Shown here: positions 52,122 through 63,885 of the stretch, one piece after another
How the letters are laid out: every line of letters begins with the position of its first letter
How positions within the stretch are numbered: the stretch's first letter is position 1
Assembly (NCBI RefSeq): GCF_000006445.2
Contig: NC_006048.2
Span: forward strand, 496,001 to 560,000
Direction: 5' to 3'
DNA: 64,000 nucleotides
DNA from: Debaryomyces hansenii CBS767
Taxonomy: Eukaryota; Ascomycota; Pichiomycetes; Serinales; Debaryomycetaceae
Position numbers and translations under genes: made by a program
Notes under the pieces: model-generated
Database searches by the model: none
What the model was told of the DNA's origin: nothing
The model's input: only the letters and a program-made list of their open reading frames with translations

Positions 52122-54662
52122 ATGACGTTCAATAAGGATTTGCTCGTACCATGCCCTATAGTGACTCCTACTATGGAAGAGTTTTCAGACCCTATCAAGT
52201 ACCTATCGAGTGAAGAGGTTGCGAAATTGGGATCGGAGTATGGGCTAATTAAAGTGGTACCTCCTAAAGGTTGGCAGCCAACATTTCTGATTTCGCCAGA
52301 GTTTAAATTTCACACTAGGTTACAGAAGTTAAGTGATCTTGGATTAACTACCAGAAGCAGAAAGTTTTTTATTGATAATATTAATCGTTTTATGAAGATG
52401 AGTCGTAAACGACAACTAAAATTGTATTTTAGAGTAGGGCTTAATGATGCAAAAGAATTTAGCCCAACGAGACTCAAAGTGTACTATTATGATCTACATG
52501 TAATGGTTGAAAAGATGGGAGGTTATGATAATATGAACGGAGATAAGTGGGCACAAATAAATGATCTTTTTGGTTTAAAAAAGGAATCTACCCATATTGA
52601 AGACGAATATTTAATCAACCTAAGATCTTATGCAAATTTTCTTTCGTATAACCAAAAAAACTATGACTTTCCTGAGAGTGATTCTGAGGACGATTACGAT
52701 AACTGCTTGATCTGTGGGAAGCATGATAATCCATCGCAAACTTTGCTATGCGATAATTGTGACAATCCATTTCATTTGTCTTGTCTAGAGCCTTCTCTAG
52801 AAACCGTGCCATCTGGTAGTTGGTATTGTGACAAATGCCTTATAGGAACAGGAGAGTATGGTTTTGAGGAACAGGTAGATTTGAAGTATTCGATACCCGA
52901 ATTTTATCAATTATGCAACGAATTTGAACGGAAATTCGAACATGAGTATAATAATGACGAGCCATTATCAGTGGACAAGATAGAGCAAAAATTCTGGGAG
53001 TTTATTGATGTAGAAAAATCGGACTTAGAGGTGAGGTACGGTGCAGATATACATAATTTAAAACCAGGAGAGATCAGTGGTTTTCCGATGGCCAATACAC
53101 CAGGAATATCTCCCGAGGATCCAGAAACGAAGTATTACATGAACCATCCCTGGAATTTAACCAAGCTACCATTTGCAGAAGGGTCATTGTTGAACTACAT
53201 AAATACATCAATATCCGGAATGACAGTCCCATGGATATATATCGGATCGTTACTTTCTACATTCTGCTGGCATGTTGAAGATCATTATACGTTGTCTGCT
53301 AACTACTGTCACTTAGGAGCAACGAAAAAGTGGTATGGAATACCGTCTTATGATGCTGATAAGTTCGAGAAGTTGATGAAAGATTCGGCTCCGGATTTGT
53401 TCCAAAAACAGCCTGATTTGTTGCATCAGTTAGTGACGCTATTGTCTCCAATGACGCTAGTAAAAAACGGAATCAAATGTGTCTATGCTGATCAACGCCC
53501 CAATGAATTTGTTATTACGTACCCCAGGGTTTACCATGCCGGATTCAATTGCGGCTTTAACTTCAATGAAGCGGTGAATTTCACGATGAATACGTGGCTT
53601 GGGTTCGGAGAGAAGTCAATTAGCGACTACAGGCTTATCAAAAAGGAAAATGTGTTTAATCATTATCAATTGGTGGAAAACATATTGAAAAAGATCAATA
53701 CCCAGGACGATATAAACCATACGAATCTTAGGTTGGCAGAAGCTAGCTTGAAATGCTTGCGGGAATTTGTCCAGACACAGTTGAAGTATATCAGCATGAT
53801 TGACATCAGTAAGTTTGAAGTCAAATTCGAACCCAAGTTGTTCAAGCAGCGGAAGTTCGAGGACGAGCAGAACGGTACTTTCGAGGCTACGTCGGAACAA
53901 GAAGACGAAGAGGACTTGTGCGACATCTGCAGGACCCACATATCATTCCAATATTGCATCATCAACAACAGAGATCGAAACTTATTCTCGACACATGGGG
54001 TCACTGGCGAGTCGCTCGCTCCTCCACATACCGTACCACCTATCACCCTGGTTAAGCACGAGCTGCAAGATTTCCCTAAGATTTCAATCCACCAGCTTCT
54101 CACGCCTGAATCGTCGCCCCATGAGCTCCTGGTGCCCCAGGCCACCCCCAAGACGGTGCACCGCATCTCCGACTCGTCGTCCTCCACCAGACTCTCGGCT
54201 CTCAGCGAAACATCCATCACCGACACAACATCAAACCCATTGCCAAAACTCAGCGAAGAACAGGAGTTCCAGAATCTTATTCGAGCCGCAAAACGATCAT
54301 CTTCGCCAGACTCCTCGCTTTGCAAGACTGGCAAGATTGACAAGACTGCCCCAAAGAGACGCAAGTCGTCACGTATAGAGTCGCTCTCCAAGAAGGCCCA
54401 TATCACCTCCTTCGCAGCCCGTACCTTGGCCGGTCCCCGTCGGGGCAAAATGTCCGTTGTCCAAAACAACTCCCGTTTCAAGCACCTCAACGACAAACCC
54501 CAGATCCGACTCTGTCTCGCGTGTCTCGTATCCTCGTGCCCGAAGTCCATCATTTCAATCCCTCTAGGCTCCGTAATGTTGTACGAGGTAGATCCATCCA
54601 CCATGCTTCAATTCATTTCCCAAACATCTCGCAAAATTGCCCTTCTCTCTACAAACATATAG
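52122..54662 (+). CDS. JHD2: KDM5-type histone H3K4 demethylase Jhd2
   Basis: 846 residues. JmjN is at the N-terminus (VPCPIVTPTMEEFSDPIKYL). A degenerate ARID-like helical domain follows (about 65-160, with VEKMGGYDNMNGDKWAQINDLFG). The PHD finger is CLICGKHDNPSQTLLCDNCD...HLSCL..WYCDKC (about 191-240). The JmjC domain (about 345-500) carries the iron ligands in FCWHVED (His and Glu) and VYHAGFNCGFN (His), and a C-terminal zinc-finger remnant has LCDICRTH and LCLACLVSSCP. Jhd2 removes H3K4 methyl marks in the nucleus. The last 750 bp are much richer in G+C and C-ending codons than the rest. Confidence 0.9.
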   Translation: MTFNKDLLVPCPIVTPTMEEFSDPIKYLSSEEVAKLGSEYGLIKVVPPKGWQPTFLISPEFKFHTRLQKLSDLGLTTRSRKFFIDNINRFMKMSRKRQLKLYFRVGLNDAKEFSPTRLKVYYYDLHVMVEKMGGYDNMNGDKWAQINDLFGLKKESTHIEDEYLINLRSYANFLSYNQKNYDFPESDSEDDYDNCLICGKHDNPSQTLLCDNCDNPFHLSCLEPSLETVPSGSWYCDKCLIGTGEYGFEEQVDLKYSIPEFYQLCNEFERKFEHEYNNDEPLSVDKIEQKFWEFIDVEKSDLEVRYGADIHNLKPGEISGFPMANTPGISPEDPETKYYMNHPWNLTKLPFAEGSLLNYINTSISGMTVPWIYIGSLLSTFCWHVEDHYTLSANYCHLGATKKWYGIPSYDADKFEKLMKDSAPDLFQKQPDLLHQLVTLLSPMTLVKNGIKCVYADQRPNEFVITYPRVYHAGFNCGFNFNEAVNFTMNTWLGFGEKSISDYRLIKKENVFNHYQLVENILKKINTQDDINHTNLRLAEASLKCLREFVQTQLKYISMIDISKFEVKFEPKLFKQRKFEDEQNGTFEATSEQEDEEDLCDICRTHISFQYCIINNRDRNLFSTHGVTGESLAPPHTVPPITLVKHELQDFPKISIHQLLTPESSPHELLVPQATPKTVHRISDSSSSTRLSALSETSITDTTSNPLPKLSEEQEFQNLIRAAKRSSSPDSSLCKTGKIDKTAPKRRKSSRIESLSKKAHITSFAARTLAGPRRGKMSVVQNNSRFKHLNDKPQIRLCLACLVSSCPKSIISIPLGSVMLYEVDPSTMLQFISQTSRKIALLSTNI

Positions 54663-54976
54663 TCTAGTCAATACATATTTTGCAGTAAATCCTAACTAAG
54701 AACGGTTCCGGCAACTTTTGCTTCCGACTGCATACAGTGCAAAATCGGACTTGAACCGGGTAACCCCATTTTTGGCCCAATAAAATTATCGTTTGGATCC
54801 GGAGTGCGATTCACTAGCAATACGGGACTTTGATTGGCGGGAGAGGTCGTCGAGGTAAAATGTGTGCCAACCGTCGGTGTTACCATATTAATTTGATTTT
54901 AATTCTCTAAATCTTTGTTTCTTATTTAAAGAATACTTGAATACGTTTAGTCTTTAAATTACCAAAGTTAATAACG
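54663..54976. other. ATP2 upstream region with CCAAT elements
   Basis: CCAAT at 54777-54781 and TGATTGGC (HAP-type, reverse CCAAT) at 54831-54838 lie 200 and 146 bp before the ATP2 start. HAP2/3/4/5 controls ATP2 in yeast. A perfect Pol III B-box-like GGTTCAAGTCC lies on the minus strand (54747-54757), but no tRNA can be folded around it. Confidence 0.55.
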
Positions 54977-56929
<1,953 letters not shown>

Positions 56930-57199
56930 GTCTAATTGCTCCAATGAAAGAAAATGATATATGACTTGAAGTTTAATTTATTTTGACATATTATTCAGTT
57001 TAGTTTTTGATAAAAATATTACGTTTATTTAGAATTGTAAATGCAAAAATTTATTATATTTTTCTAGTGTAGATAAAAGTTGCTTCTTTCGATTTTGAAA
57101 ACAACACGTCGCACCGACAAGTGCTCGGGAGCGGCAAATAAATGGAAAAGTGATCTTTTTGATATCTTTACTCTTTCAGATATACTACTACAGAATACT

Positions 57200-58612
57200 A
57201 TGTTTTCCTTAGCAAATGTACGTGTTGATTCGCATCGTAGTCAATTATCATGCCTCGGTTATTTATGGTTCAAATACTAACAAATATAGTCATTTTCCTT
57301 TCTTGATAGTGCCAGTATTAACTGGAAATCCATTATAGTAGGATTTACCGTTGGTCAGTTTTTATTTGAAAACTATTTAGATTACCGTCAGTACCAAGTC
57401 TTAAAGAGAACAACTCCTCCAGACACCTTAAAGGCCGAAGTTTCACAAGAAACATTCGATAAATCACAAGATTATTCCCGTGCTAAAGCTAAATTTGGCT
57501 TCCTTTCAGATTCGATTAACTTATTCCAAAATTTAGCTATCATCAAGTATGATTTGTTGCCAAAGTTTTGGAACATTGCTGGTACCTTAATGGCCAAGAG
57601 TTCTTTCATTCTTCCAAAATTTATGGGAGGTATCATTACGCAGTCATTATTTTTCTTATTTTCCACTCAGATTATTAGTACAATTGTTTCGCTTCCATTA
57701 TCTTATTATTCTAACTTTGTTTTAGAAGAGAAGTATGGATTCAACAAGCTTACTGTTGGGTTATGGCTTACCGATAAGGTCAAGGGCATTGCTTTAGGTA
57801 TTGCGCTCGGATCTCCTGTTGTTGCAGCTTTCTTGAAGATTATTGACTATTTTGGTGATTCTTTCATCTTGTATACCTGTGGATTCCTTTTTGTGGTTCA
57901 ATTGGTGGGTATGACTATTTTCCCAACTTTGATTCAACCATTGTTTAATAAGTTTACTACCTTAGATGAAGGCGAATTAAAAACTGCTATTGAAAACTTG
58001 GCATGTGAACAAAAATTCCCTTTGACCAAGTTGTATGTCATTGACGGTTCAAAAAGATCTTCCCATTCTAATGCTTATTTTACTGGTTTACCATGGAGTA
58101 AACAGATTGTTTTGTATGATACTTTGATCAAGCACTCAACCAAGGAAGAAACTGTCGCTGTCTTGGCTCATGAAATTGGCCATTGGAAATTGTCACACTT
58201 ACCACAAATGTTGGTCTTCTCCCAAGCTCATTTATTTTTAAGTTTCTCTATGTTTTCTGCTTTCATTCACAACAACTCTTTGTACTCTTCATTCGGATTT
58301 ACCTCTGTTCAACCAATTATGATTGGGTTTATGTTGTTTAACGATATTTTCCAACCAGTTGAATGTGTTGCACAATTTGGTATGAATTTATTATCAAGAA
58401 AGAACGAATATGAAGCAGATGCATACGCTAAGAAATGTGGCTACTCGGATGATTTGGCCAAGGCATTGATTAAATTATTGAGTGAAAACTTATCAACAAT
58501 GGATGCTGACTGGTTATATTCCTCGTACCATCATTCTCATCCAATTTTATCTGAAAGATTGCGTGCCATTAATTACGTTTCTAAAGAAAAAGTTGGTAAG
58601 AAAGATGAATGA
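57200..58612 (+). CDS. STE24: CAAX prenyl zinc-metalloprotease Ste24, spliced
   Basis: Exon 1 is 57200-57217 (18 nt, MFSLAN) and exon 2 is 57290-58612. The 72-nt intron has GTACGT, a TACTAAC branch (57275-57281) and ATATAG. The result is 446 residues (453 in S. cerevisiae). The joined N-terminus SFLDSASINWKSIIVGFTV aligns with yeast ILDHPNIPWKLIISGF. Motifs: YSRAKAKFGF, multiple TM helices, GSKRSSHSNAYFTGLP and the zinc site VLAHEIGHWK with a downstream Glu in RKNEYEADAYAK. Ste24 trims a-factor and prenylated proteins in the ER and inner nuclear membrane. This is the smallest exon I had to infer, but phase, branch point and homology agree. Confidence 0.93.
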
Positions 58613-58699
58613 ATTATGATTCGATTATAATAATATTTATTTCGTCATCTATCATACATATATATACTAAAAATATATCTTCTTGTTAACATAAACTCA

Positions 58700-59425
58700 T
58701 TAATATGTAGTACTTCTTTTGAATTTGTTATGTAATTCATAATACGCTGCTCTCATCTGAACATAACCTAAATGTATTTTACCTATTAAGTGATCAGCTA
58801 ACCGTCTATCACTATCTAATCTTGATAAATACGCTCCACATTCTTCACAAACCTGTAATTTTTGCTGAGATGACTGACCAACGTTTTCCGCAATATTCCT
58901 GGCGGATTCTGCAAGCTGGTCTCTTTCTTTGCATAAGTCATTCAATTTTACACTTTCAAATAAACATTTCAAAGTTTCATTTTCTTTAATTAAACAGTCG
59001 ATTTCTTGTGTCATTAAGCCTATTTTTGTATCCAAATTATCTAACTCCTTCGTCACCTTAGCGATTTTCTCTTTTTCTTCTGGGGTATGCTCCAAACGCT
59101 TCAAGGCTATTTCTATGTTTCGATCAATTTCATTTATATAAGTTTGTAGATGCTTATAGTATTCATATTCAAATTCGGGAAATGCCTCACCTTTCTTTCT
59201 AGTCCTGTACTCATATTCTAACTTGTGTTTCTCAAGATGTAATTTTGGGCATTTTCCTAGGTCTTGCTTCGTTCCAATGAATAAATCGTGTGGGCAAACT
59301 CCAACTAAAAAACTTTTGCACACCCTATGACTTGTCATTTCTGGATCTCTTCTCTTTACCGCTGGCGATATCAAGGCATCTTTACCCATCAATTGCTCTA
59401 CGAGCTTTCTTTGTTCTTCTGCCAT
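58700..59425 (-). CDS. LUC7: U1 snRNP protein Luc7
   Basis: 241 residues from the ATG at 59425 (MAEEQRKLVEQLMGKDAL), the same start motif as in S. cerevisiae; the upstream open frame has no ATG. Two zinc fingers are visible: CKSFLVGVCPHDLF...CPKLH (CCCH type) and CEECGAYLSRLDSDRRLADHLIGKIHLGY (C2H2 type, matrin-like), with a coiled coil between. Luc7 contacts the 5' splice site-U1 duplex and influences the choice of weak 5' sites, which matters here because non-consensus 5' sites (SUB2, STE24, GAS-type gene) are present in this window. Confidence 0.96.
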   Translation of the reverse strand: MAEEQRKLVEQLMGKDALISPAVKRRDPEMTSHRVCKSFLVGVCPHDLFIGTKQDLGKCPKLHLEKHKLEYEYRTRKKGEAFPEFEYEYYKHLQTYINEIDRNIEIALKRLEHTPEEKEKIAKVTKELDNLDTKIGLMTQEIDCLIKENETLKCLFESVKLNDLCKERDQLAESARNIAENVGQSSQQKLQVCEECGAYLSRLDSDRRLADHLIGKIHLGYVQMRAAYYELHNKFKRSTTY

Positions 59426-59979
59426 ATATTTCTGCCTATTATTATCGTCAGCTCCAATTTGCAAACTAAGATTGTAATTTTCATATTGGCCTTAATGCCT
59501 GGTCGTGTATACTACAGACCATTTACTTGCACTATCATTAACCCCGTAATGCTTTCAACCCTTGTGAAAATAGCTATATTCACCATTTCTAGCTTGAAAA
59601 CCACATATCTCACCATGGCTCAAGAAACCGCCTCGTATCATCTTGTGTAGTATGGAGTTGAAAAAAATAATTCTTGAGAACATGATCCCATGTGAGGATA
59701 CTTAACAATTGATATCTACAAGAAGGCTTATGTAGATAAACATAAGACGCACTATCAGATGAATGGTCAATGTCTCGGATATTATGTATTTAACTTGTTT
59801 AATTATCTTGACGATTAATTTGACAATAATTTGGCAACTAGGTCACTTATTCTCTGCATGTTCCAAAATTCGCACTTATCTAATAACTGGCTGGAATTAC
59901 GAAAGATAACCCAATATTTATTCTTCTTATATTTCTTTCAATTACAACGAAACGTATTATAAAGAACTCAGATGAAAAT
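59426..59979. other. Divergent promoter LUC7 / F-box gene
   Basis: About 550 bp with no convincing gene; open frames here are antisense to LUC7 or low complexity. No factor site recognised. Confidence 0.5.
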
Positions 59980-61434
59980 ATGAAGAAATATCAATTAATA
60001 GGACGTAAAAAAGTCTTCACTAAATCGAAAGCAAGTGTGAATTATCCAACAGCACATCTTTGCTCATTACCAGTTGAGATATTGATGGAGGTATTTAATT
60101 GCTTGGAAAATGACTTGAAAACGTTATTGAAGTTATCCTTGGTTTGTAATAAGTTTCATTTGATAATCAACAAGAATTTTCTTTACAATAATATAATAAT
60201 TACTAATCCCAGGAGGTTTTCTAAGTTTAGTCAAACTCACTTGCCTAGTGCATCTCATTCAATTACAAGAAGGTTTGGGTATAATGAACCGAGCAATAAC
60301 ATAAATTTGGTAAAATCCGTCCATTTCATAAATCCTCCTACCAGAAATTCAACCAACCGTAAGACAAAAATTGCGGGGACGTACGATGTGGAAAGTGTTC
60401 AAAGCACAGATGAAGAAGCCAGTTTCGATGAGTACATTCATTCATTTACAAATTTACTTAAAGAAGCATATGGACTAAAAACAATTACTATAAGTGAAAT
60501 ATCTCCAGAGTTTTCATTTCCCCATGATATACCGGGCGATTCATCCAGTGTATTTTCTAGTTTCAAGTCAAAAAGGCCGCCTAGAACCTTAGGCAAATTG
60601 GTACTAAAAGTACAGAGCGGCTGGTCAATACCTTTTAGAACCAGCCACATATCGTCGTTGTTTAATGTATATGGTGCGATAGATGAATTAGTCTTACATA
60701 ATTTTGTTCTTGATGATCTGAAATTGACTTCTTCATCGAAGATTGGTGGTATCAACAAATTGGTTTTATTCTCCTGTATCTACTCGAATAGTTTATCCAA
60801 GAAGGTGCCGAACCAGAAAAAAAGATGCCCAGACATTCTTGCCGAAGTTACAGAGTTAAGATTATTGAATATTCTATCAGGAAGTGACTTATCGGTTATT
60901 GATGTTATAAAGCAAAATGGCAAATTGTCGAAATTAACTTTAGATCTCGACTCTCAAGTATTCTACCTGATGACAAAAAATTCTAGCAATGAAAAGCAAT
61001 TCAATTTTGCTAGATATAATCTTTTTTTTAAATTACTTTGTTCGGGCCAAGGATTTTATGCCAATTTAACTGAATTAGAGCTAATAAATTTTGACCTTTT
61101 TGACAGTTTTAGACATAAACACAAAATAAAAGAGGAGGACGAAGATAATGATGACTGGGTTGCTCCTCTGACGGATACTTTTGAATCATTGTTGACTTAT
61201 TTATCAACTATCCAGAACCTTTCAATTGTATTGAAGGAAAGGCCGAAAAAAGTTCGTACTTGTATCAAATGTGGGTTTACGAAAAGTGAACAACCAGACA
61301 AGAAAATTCATTCATTGAATAATAGAGAATGGTCGATTTTGTTACATCCTTTATTGTCAGAAAACGAAGACTGTACAGTAAAGATATTCGATCATAAGGG
61401 TAATAGAGTCTTTGTAAGATCTAAATATATATGA
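59980..61434 (+). CDS. F-box protein, substrate adaptor of an SCF ubiquitin ligase
   Basis: 484 residues. An F-box lies at about 28-75 (LCSLPVEILMEVFNCLEN.LLKLSLVCNKFHLIINKNF), followed by irregular leucine-rich strands (TELRLLNIL, KLTLDLD, LTELELINFDLF) that resemble LRR repeats. An acidic loop (EEDEDNDD, about 385-392) and a CxxC pair (RTCIKCGF) come before the end. It should bind Skp1 through the F-box and choose substrates through the repeats. The closest S. cerevisiae relative is not clear to me. It converges with the GAS-type gene; only 6 bp separate the stop codons. Confidence 0.72.
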   Translation: MKKYQLIGRKKVFTKSKASVNYPTAHLCSLPVEILMEVFNCLENDLKTLLKLSLVCNKFHLIINKNFLYNNIIITNPRRFSKFSQTHLPSASHSITRRFGYNEPSNNINLVKSVHFINPPTRNSTNRKTKIAGTYDVESVQSTDEEASFDEYIHSFTNLLKEAYGLKTITISEISPEFSFPHDIPGDSSSVFSSFKSKRPPRTLGKLVLKVQSGWSIPFRTSHISSLFNVYGAIDELVLHNFVLDDLKLTSSSKIGGINKLVLFSCIYSNSLSKKVPNQKKRCPDILAEVTELRLLNILSGSDLSVIDVIKQNGKLSKLTLDLDSQVFYLMTKNSSNEKQFNFARYNLFFKLLCSGQGFYANLTELELINFDLFDSFRHKHKIKEEDEDNDDWVAPLTDTFESLLTYLSTIQNLSIVLKERPKKVRTCIKCGFTKSEQPDKKIHSLNNREWSILLHPLLSENEDCTVKIFDHKGNRVFVRSKYI

Positions 61435-61440
61435 GTATTA

Positions 61441-63204
61441 TTAAAGCCAAAGAGTAATTTCTAATACTATGAGATACACTAATAATTTACTTAGTAAATT
61501 GTGTATTGATGGGGAAGACCCAGCTGAAGAAATTGTTAGTATTCATTTGGTTCATAATATTCATTTGAAACCCTAGGTAAGTTCAAATGATAGTTTTGTC
61601 TTCAAGATGTGATAAAAAGTTATACTTACAGTTACGCTCTTTATCATTCTTATTATTCCTGACTATTTCTGCTCCTGACATATGATCGAAAATTATTTCC
61701 ATAGAATCGTCTACAGCATAGGGTTCTCCTTTATAATTTAAAATATTGTAACTGGATATCAAATCATCTTCATTAAGTTCAACATACTTACCTCGTTCAA
61801 CATCTATGTTAGAATACATAGGATCATTTGCAATTTTAGGAACAGTTTTATCTATATTCAAGTTTGAATAAGTTTTCTTACATTTCGGCAATGATGATTT
61901 TTGACTTCCTTTTAGGTTTCCGAGCGTATTCTGTATGAATTGGTAATTGTCGATAAGTGGGAGAGATTCAAATTGCGATTTTAATGCTATAAAGTCAGGT
62001 AGCACTTTTATATCACCATTATCCAATATGCTGACCAAGCCATAATTATTTGGTTCTTGAGAATATTCATATACTAATCCACCGCTAAATATTTTGTTCA
62101 TCTTTGATGAATATAATGTTTGTACTTCATCAAACCTTCTAGGAAGTACTTCATTGCACCCATATCTAATGGTTGGTTAGTATTGGTTCTTGTGAACTTG
62201 GAAAAAATTTACATACTCAGAGAGGAATACCGGCCGCGAAAAAGAACTATAATCATTGGCAAGAATATTATATCCACTGGTGTAGAATGTCTGTTCTCCA
62301 CACCATTGATATGAATTGACCCCATAAAAATCAACTGAATCTGTTACACTATCATCAACACATTCAAGATATTCTGAAAATGAAACTCGGTAATCTAAAT
62401 CATCAGCTGCTGAATATCCTACGGGTATTTGACGAGGTGAGTTATAATCAATATACTTTTTGAGATTCCGTATTACTGCTTTGACGTATGTGGGTGAATT
62501 CTAAAATCATATGTTAGTTGTCTATATGAGCTTGATTCATCATTTAAATGACTTTTATAAGTAATTTATAAAGAGTTCATTAATTTAGTTCTATCTACGT
62601 ACTTTGGCTGATATTTTATCATTGACGATTTCGTTCCCCGCGAAGAAACCAAGAGTATTATTGTAATATGAAAACTGTTCCACGACTTTATAGATATTTT
62701 TCAAATATTGCTCATTATATGTCTTCCATGGCTCATTTCTATTCAAGTGATGATTGGGCAAAGGTGAATTCACGTCAAGTACCAAATAAATGCCCGCTGC
62801 AGCCAACATTGACATACATATATCGTGGTTAAGATCTGCATTAATCGAATAAATACGAATGGTCTAATTTCTTGTTAGTATTCCTTATGTAGTCCTTTAG
62901 ACAAATAAATACATACGTTGATCCCCAAATCCTGAAGCATTATTATATCTCGAACACATTCTTTTGGATCCGATAAAGGGTCCTTAGTATCTGTAACTCC
63001 TGAAGAACCCCCTGGTTGGTAATCAACTCCTTTGATAAAAAACTGATTGGTTTGTTAGTTGAATTCCAGAACCAATAAACGTATAAAACATACCGGCTCC
63101 TGTGTAACGCTGTCAACGAAAGACTTTCCTCGTATTGTAATTGGGTGAATGAAGGCCTCTACAGACTTCAAAATTAAGCATGTAATAACAAGAAAGCATC
63201 TCAT
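61441..63204 (-). CDS. GAS4: GPI-anchored 1,3-beta-glucanosyltransferase of Gas2/Gas4 type, six exons
   Basis: Exons (5' to 3'): 63094-63204, 62917-63042, 62603-62863, 62217-62500, 61630-62165, 61441-61523. Introns of 51, 53, 102, 51 and 106 nt have GTATGT, GTATGT, GTACGT, GTATGT and GTAAGT, each with a CTAAC-type branch. Phases agree throughout; product 466 residues. Signal peptide (1-17), then GH72: FFIKGVDYQPGGSSG, INADLNHDICM, GFFAGNEIVND (acid/base Glu157), FLSEYGCNEV (nucleophile Glu261), GGLVYEYSQEPNNYGLV. The last exon supplies SGSSPSIHNLLSKLLV..., a GPI signal. No Cys-box domain. The GVDYQPGGSSG motif is that of sporulation-linked Gas2/Gas4, which elongate spore-wall glucan. Confidence 0.88.
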
Positions 63205-63514
63205 ATTGAATTATCTATTATGTTAAAGAGAAAGAAAGGTAAAGGCGGAAACCTAATATGCCTTTAAATAGGTGCAAAAACATGTACACAGAAGTGCAAC
63301 CTCAAAAGTTTTATCTTAATTAGTACAAAAATTATTCGAATAATATTTTAAACAACGATAGAATGAATACTACATAATGGATATCAGCATTTTTAAGCCT
63401 TGAAGTTTATATATGAATACTATAACCAATATATTATGAAACATTATTACCATTAAAAAAACCAAGTGTTTATCTTTGTATAAAAAATTAGATACTTTCA
63501 AAGTATAACAATCT
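63205..63514. other. GAS-type gene upstream region and tRNA leader
   Basis: 310 bp, very AT-rich. The part next to 63204 is the promoter of the minus-strand GAS-type gene; the part next to 63515 is the leader of the tRNA pair. No other gene. Confidence 0.5.
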
Positions 63515-63587
63515 GCCTGCGTAGCGTAATGGTTAACGCGTTTGACTTCTAATCAAAAGATTGCGGGTTCGACTCCCGCCGTGGGTT
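63515..63587 (+). tRNA. tRNA-Arg (TCT)
   Basis: Acceptor GCCTGCG (63515-63521) pairs with CGTGGGT (63580-63586). The anticodon TCT is at 63548-63550 in loop CTTCTAA with stem TTTGA/TCAAA. T arm GCGGG-TTCGACT-CCCGC. No intron. No T run follows before the next tRNA. Confidence 0.93.
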
Positions 63588-63594
63588 TGTATGT

Positions 63595-63685
63595 GCGGAT
63601 TTAGCTCAGTTGGGAGAGCGTCAGACTGAAGTCAACTTCAGTCCAGTTAATCTGAAGGTCCTGTGTTCGATCCACAGAATTCGCA
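63595..63685 (+). tRNA. tRNA-Phe (GAA), with intron
   Basis: Acceptor GCGGATT (63595-63601) pairs with AATTCGC (63678-63684), discriminator A63685. Anticodon GAA is at 63628-63630, and an 18-nt intron (63632-63649) follows G37. Anticodon stem TCAGA/TCTGA. Nearly identical to S. cerevisiae tRNA-Phe. It starts only 7 nt after tRNA-Arg. Confidence 0.96.
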
Positions 63686-63693
63686 TTTTTTTT
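63686..63693 (+). terminator. Pol III terminator of the tRNA pair
   Basis: Eight T residues directly after tRNA-Phe; the only T4 or longer run downstream of tRNA-Arg. Confidence 0.85.
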
Positions 63694-63885
63694 CTCTTCT
63701 AAGATTAGGAAGAAATAAAAAAGGTTTGTTAAGTATATATATAGGCGAAATCGATCAAAATATACAACAAGATAGTCGGTTAAATAAATGATAGCTGAGC
63801 TTAGATAACGAATAGTTTTATATTCATAGGCTATTCGATTAGCGGTGAAAAGATTAACTAACTAGGTAAAAATGTTATTATGCTA

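Noticed and set aside
53666..54604. 312-codon open frame on the minus strand opposite JHD2
   Set aside because: It is a mirror of a coding region with GC-rich codons; its protein has no recognisable domain and it overlaps conserved JmjC and zinc-finger codons.
61583..62101. Short stand-alone gene for a GH72 C-terminal fragment
   Set aside because: The flanking sequence supplies exons with correct splice sites and phases, giving one complete six-exon enzyme.
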